From: Agapetus fuscipes
Lineage: Eukaryota; Arthropoda; Insecta; Trichoptera; Glossosomatidae
DNA length: 64,000 bases
Assembly (NCBI GenBank): GCA_951799405.1
Contig: OX637338.1
Span: 20,781,297-20,845,296 of the forward strand
Reading direction: 5' to 3'
Both the position numbers and the translations under genes were made by a program. The notes beneath the pieces are model-generated. The model searched no databases, was not told the origin of the DNA, and saw only the letters and a program-made list of their open reading frames with translations. Positions 62,561-64,000 of this stretch are shown here, piece after piece (the first letter of the stretch is position 1; every line of letters starts with the position of its first letter).

Positions 62561-62850
62561 ACCGGTCCGCAGTCTAGTGGTCACAACTTTGAATCCAGAT
62601 TGGAAAAAAGTGGGTTCGAATTCCGGCGGAGCACAAAAAAAGATATCATTTTTAAAATTTGCGCTTCGTTGGGTTGCAAAATTAATCTGTCTCTGTCAAA
62701 GGTCCGTCACAATAAATCGATCCGGCCTTTCAACAACTGGGTCTTGCATGAGAATTGGAGCTTTCTACAGCGACGACCAAGCTCGCAGAGGGCTCGAGGG
62801 AGGGAGGGTGTGATTCACACAAAAACAGCGCTCATCGAATAAATCATCCT
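62561..62850 (+). repeat. S2 SINE, copy g (diverged)
   Basis: CACCGGTCCGCAGTCTAGTG, GTGGGTTCGAATTCCGGCGG (B box) to GAATAAATCATCCTAATTTT. 62851-63250 is AT-rich, nothing recognised. Confidence 0.8.
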
Positions 62851-63254
62851 AATTTTATATTTTTTACTATTATTGTACAACATGAGAGGTTATGCATTTA
62901 ATATGTGCCGCACTTAAATGGCAATAGGGCTTTATAGATTATAGATTTTAAGCTAAGCCACAGTAACGAAAAAATATTTTTAAATTAATTTTACGCATGA
63001 AGACAATATATTTTTGACAGCCCTACTTAAATAGTTGAACACCTGCATCACAAATAATATTATAGTATGGAGACACACGAACTGGATGCCAAAATACTAC
63101 AAAAGGTAGGTACGTACCTACTTGTTATACAATAATACATAATAATATTTCTTATTTCTTCGGGTAAAAACTTGAATTCCATTTTTATTTATAATATTCA
63201 TTGATAATATTATAATCTTAGAATTCGTAATTTTTTTTCAAATGCGTGCAAAAG

Positions 63255-63330
63255 ATCGGTCTGTAGTCTAGTGGTTACGCTTCCAACTCATAATCGGAAG
63301 GTCATAAGTTCAATTTTCGGTGGAGCACAG
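63255..63330 (+). repeat. S2-like tRNA head
   Basis: GATCGGTCTGTAGTCTAGTG and AGTTCAATTTTCGGTGGAGC: a decayed tRNA-like head; the body is replaced by a reverse composite SINE. Confidence 0.55.
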
Positions 63331-63337
63331 AACGAAA

Positions 63338-63762
63338 CTAAGCTACACATATTGTGTAACTTCTTGCCTGCGTTGTCCCATGTGGCGATTCCGAACCTTT
63401 TTATTTTTACAGGTAAGGGGGCCAGATTTACACCAACCACTTCAGTTGAAGTGGGGGTTTTTCAGCTCCCGAGGGGGCTGGTTCTCATTTCTTGTCAAGG
63501 CTGATCGAACCCTTGCTCTTGGCATGGAATGCAAGCATTCTACCAATTGAGCGATCGACCATTTTACGAGCTTGGTCGTCGTCGCTACAAAGCGCCAGTT
63601 GTCAAGCAAGACCCAGTTGCTGTAAAGCTGGATGGACCTTAGGTGACCGGTCATTGGTAAAGGTGTATGAATTTTTCAACCCAGCGAAGAGCAAATTTGA
63701 AAATATAAATGGAATATTTTTTGTGCTCCGCCGGGATTCGAACTCACAACCTTCCATTCAGG
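63338..63762 (-). repeat. Composite S2+S1 SINE, 5'-truncated
   Basis: On the - strand: S2 from the B box (GTTCGAATCCCGGCGG) through its body, junction GCTCGTAAAATGGTCGATCG, then S1 to CACAATATGTGTAGCTTAGT. The same junction as at 30055 and 58326. 63763-64000 has no recognisable feature. Confidence 0.8.
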
Positions 63763-64000
63763 CCCATTGGGAGCTTGGAAACCTAATATAAGGGTATCGC
63801 CGTCGAAATCTGTACCTTTTGTCTTGTGCGTGTGTCCCCTAATGATTTTCAGCTTTTTCATAAAAACTGGTGATCTCTACTGAATTCTAAAATTATCAGA
63901 GTAAAGTAAATGAAAAGCGTATCGAAATACAAAAAAAAACTGCAAAAAGCATTAAGTGGCGATGTAATTAAAAAATAAAACAAAATCGCCTTTTTTCCAT

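Overview
The window is eukaryotic nuclear DNA, most likely from an arthropod and probably an insect. Coding is split into short GC-rich exons with GT/AG introns. The two host genes read like insect orthologues. The rest is AT-rich and packed with retroelements, DNA transposons and SINEs. The species cannot be named from the sequence alone.

Host genes. (1) The 3' part of mind bomb 1 (mib1, E3 ubiquitin ligase of Notch-ligand endocytosis) lies on the + strand as six phase-compatible coding exons: 17253-17472 and 18297-18531 (last ankyrin repeats), 52640-52938 (RING 1), 56583-56781 (RING 2), 57724-57968 (linker/coiled coil) and 58896-59036 (RING 3 and stop). Together they encode about 445 residues. 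The 5' exons (MIB/HERC2, ZZ and first ankyrin repeats) were not found and presumably lie left of the window, so 1-17252 reads as intron. One intron (18532-52639) is 34.1 kb. (2) Converging on mib1 on the - strand is the last coding exon of mitochondrial ribosomal protein L15 (59999-60775). Its N-terminal exon was not found.

Mobile DNA fills almost everything else. About 30 copies of an unclassified ~245-bp dispersed repeat (here 'family A') occur on both strands. There are three tRNA-derived SINE families (here S1, S2, S3), and an S2+S1 composite that occurs at three loci. Non-LTR elements include RTE-like copies (one with a 906-codon open frame inside a mib1 intron), L2/CR1-like copies, a Jockey-like copy, and fragments possibly of R2/R4 type. 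A Penelope-like element ends in a GIY-YIG domain and carries a hammerhead-ribozyme-like motif. A Ty3/gypsy LTR element (42685-49737) has LTRs, a 5-bp target duplication, PBS and PPT; its protease is split by two head-to-tail Helitron-like units and its gag by a Jockey-like LINE.

DNA transposons: a 3.7-kb element (1629-5336) with perfect 13-bp TIRs, an 8-bp target duplication and transposase-like remnants; a hAT-like outer shell (11397-16048) holding a hAT MITE, a TAA-flanked MITE and an RTE copy split by a 1.24-kb TAA-flanked element; and several smaller MITEs. Minisatellites with 15-, 18-, 34-, 45- and 64-bp units create long spurious open frames. A GC-rich island at 9955-10900 holds a TATA box next to a kappaB-like site. 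Nesting gives a readable relative chronology of insertions.
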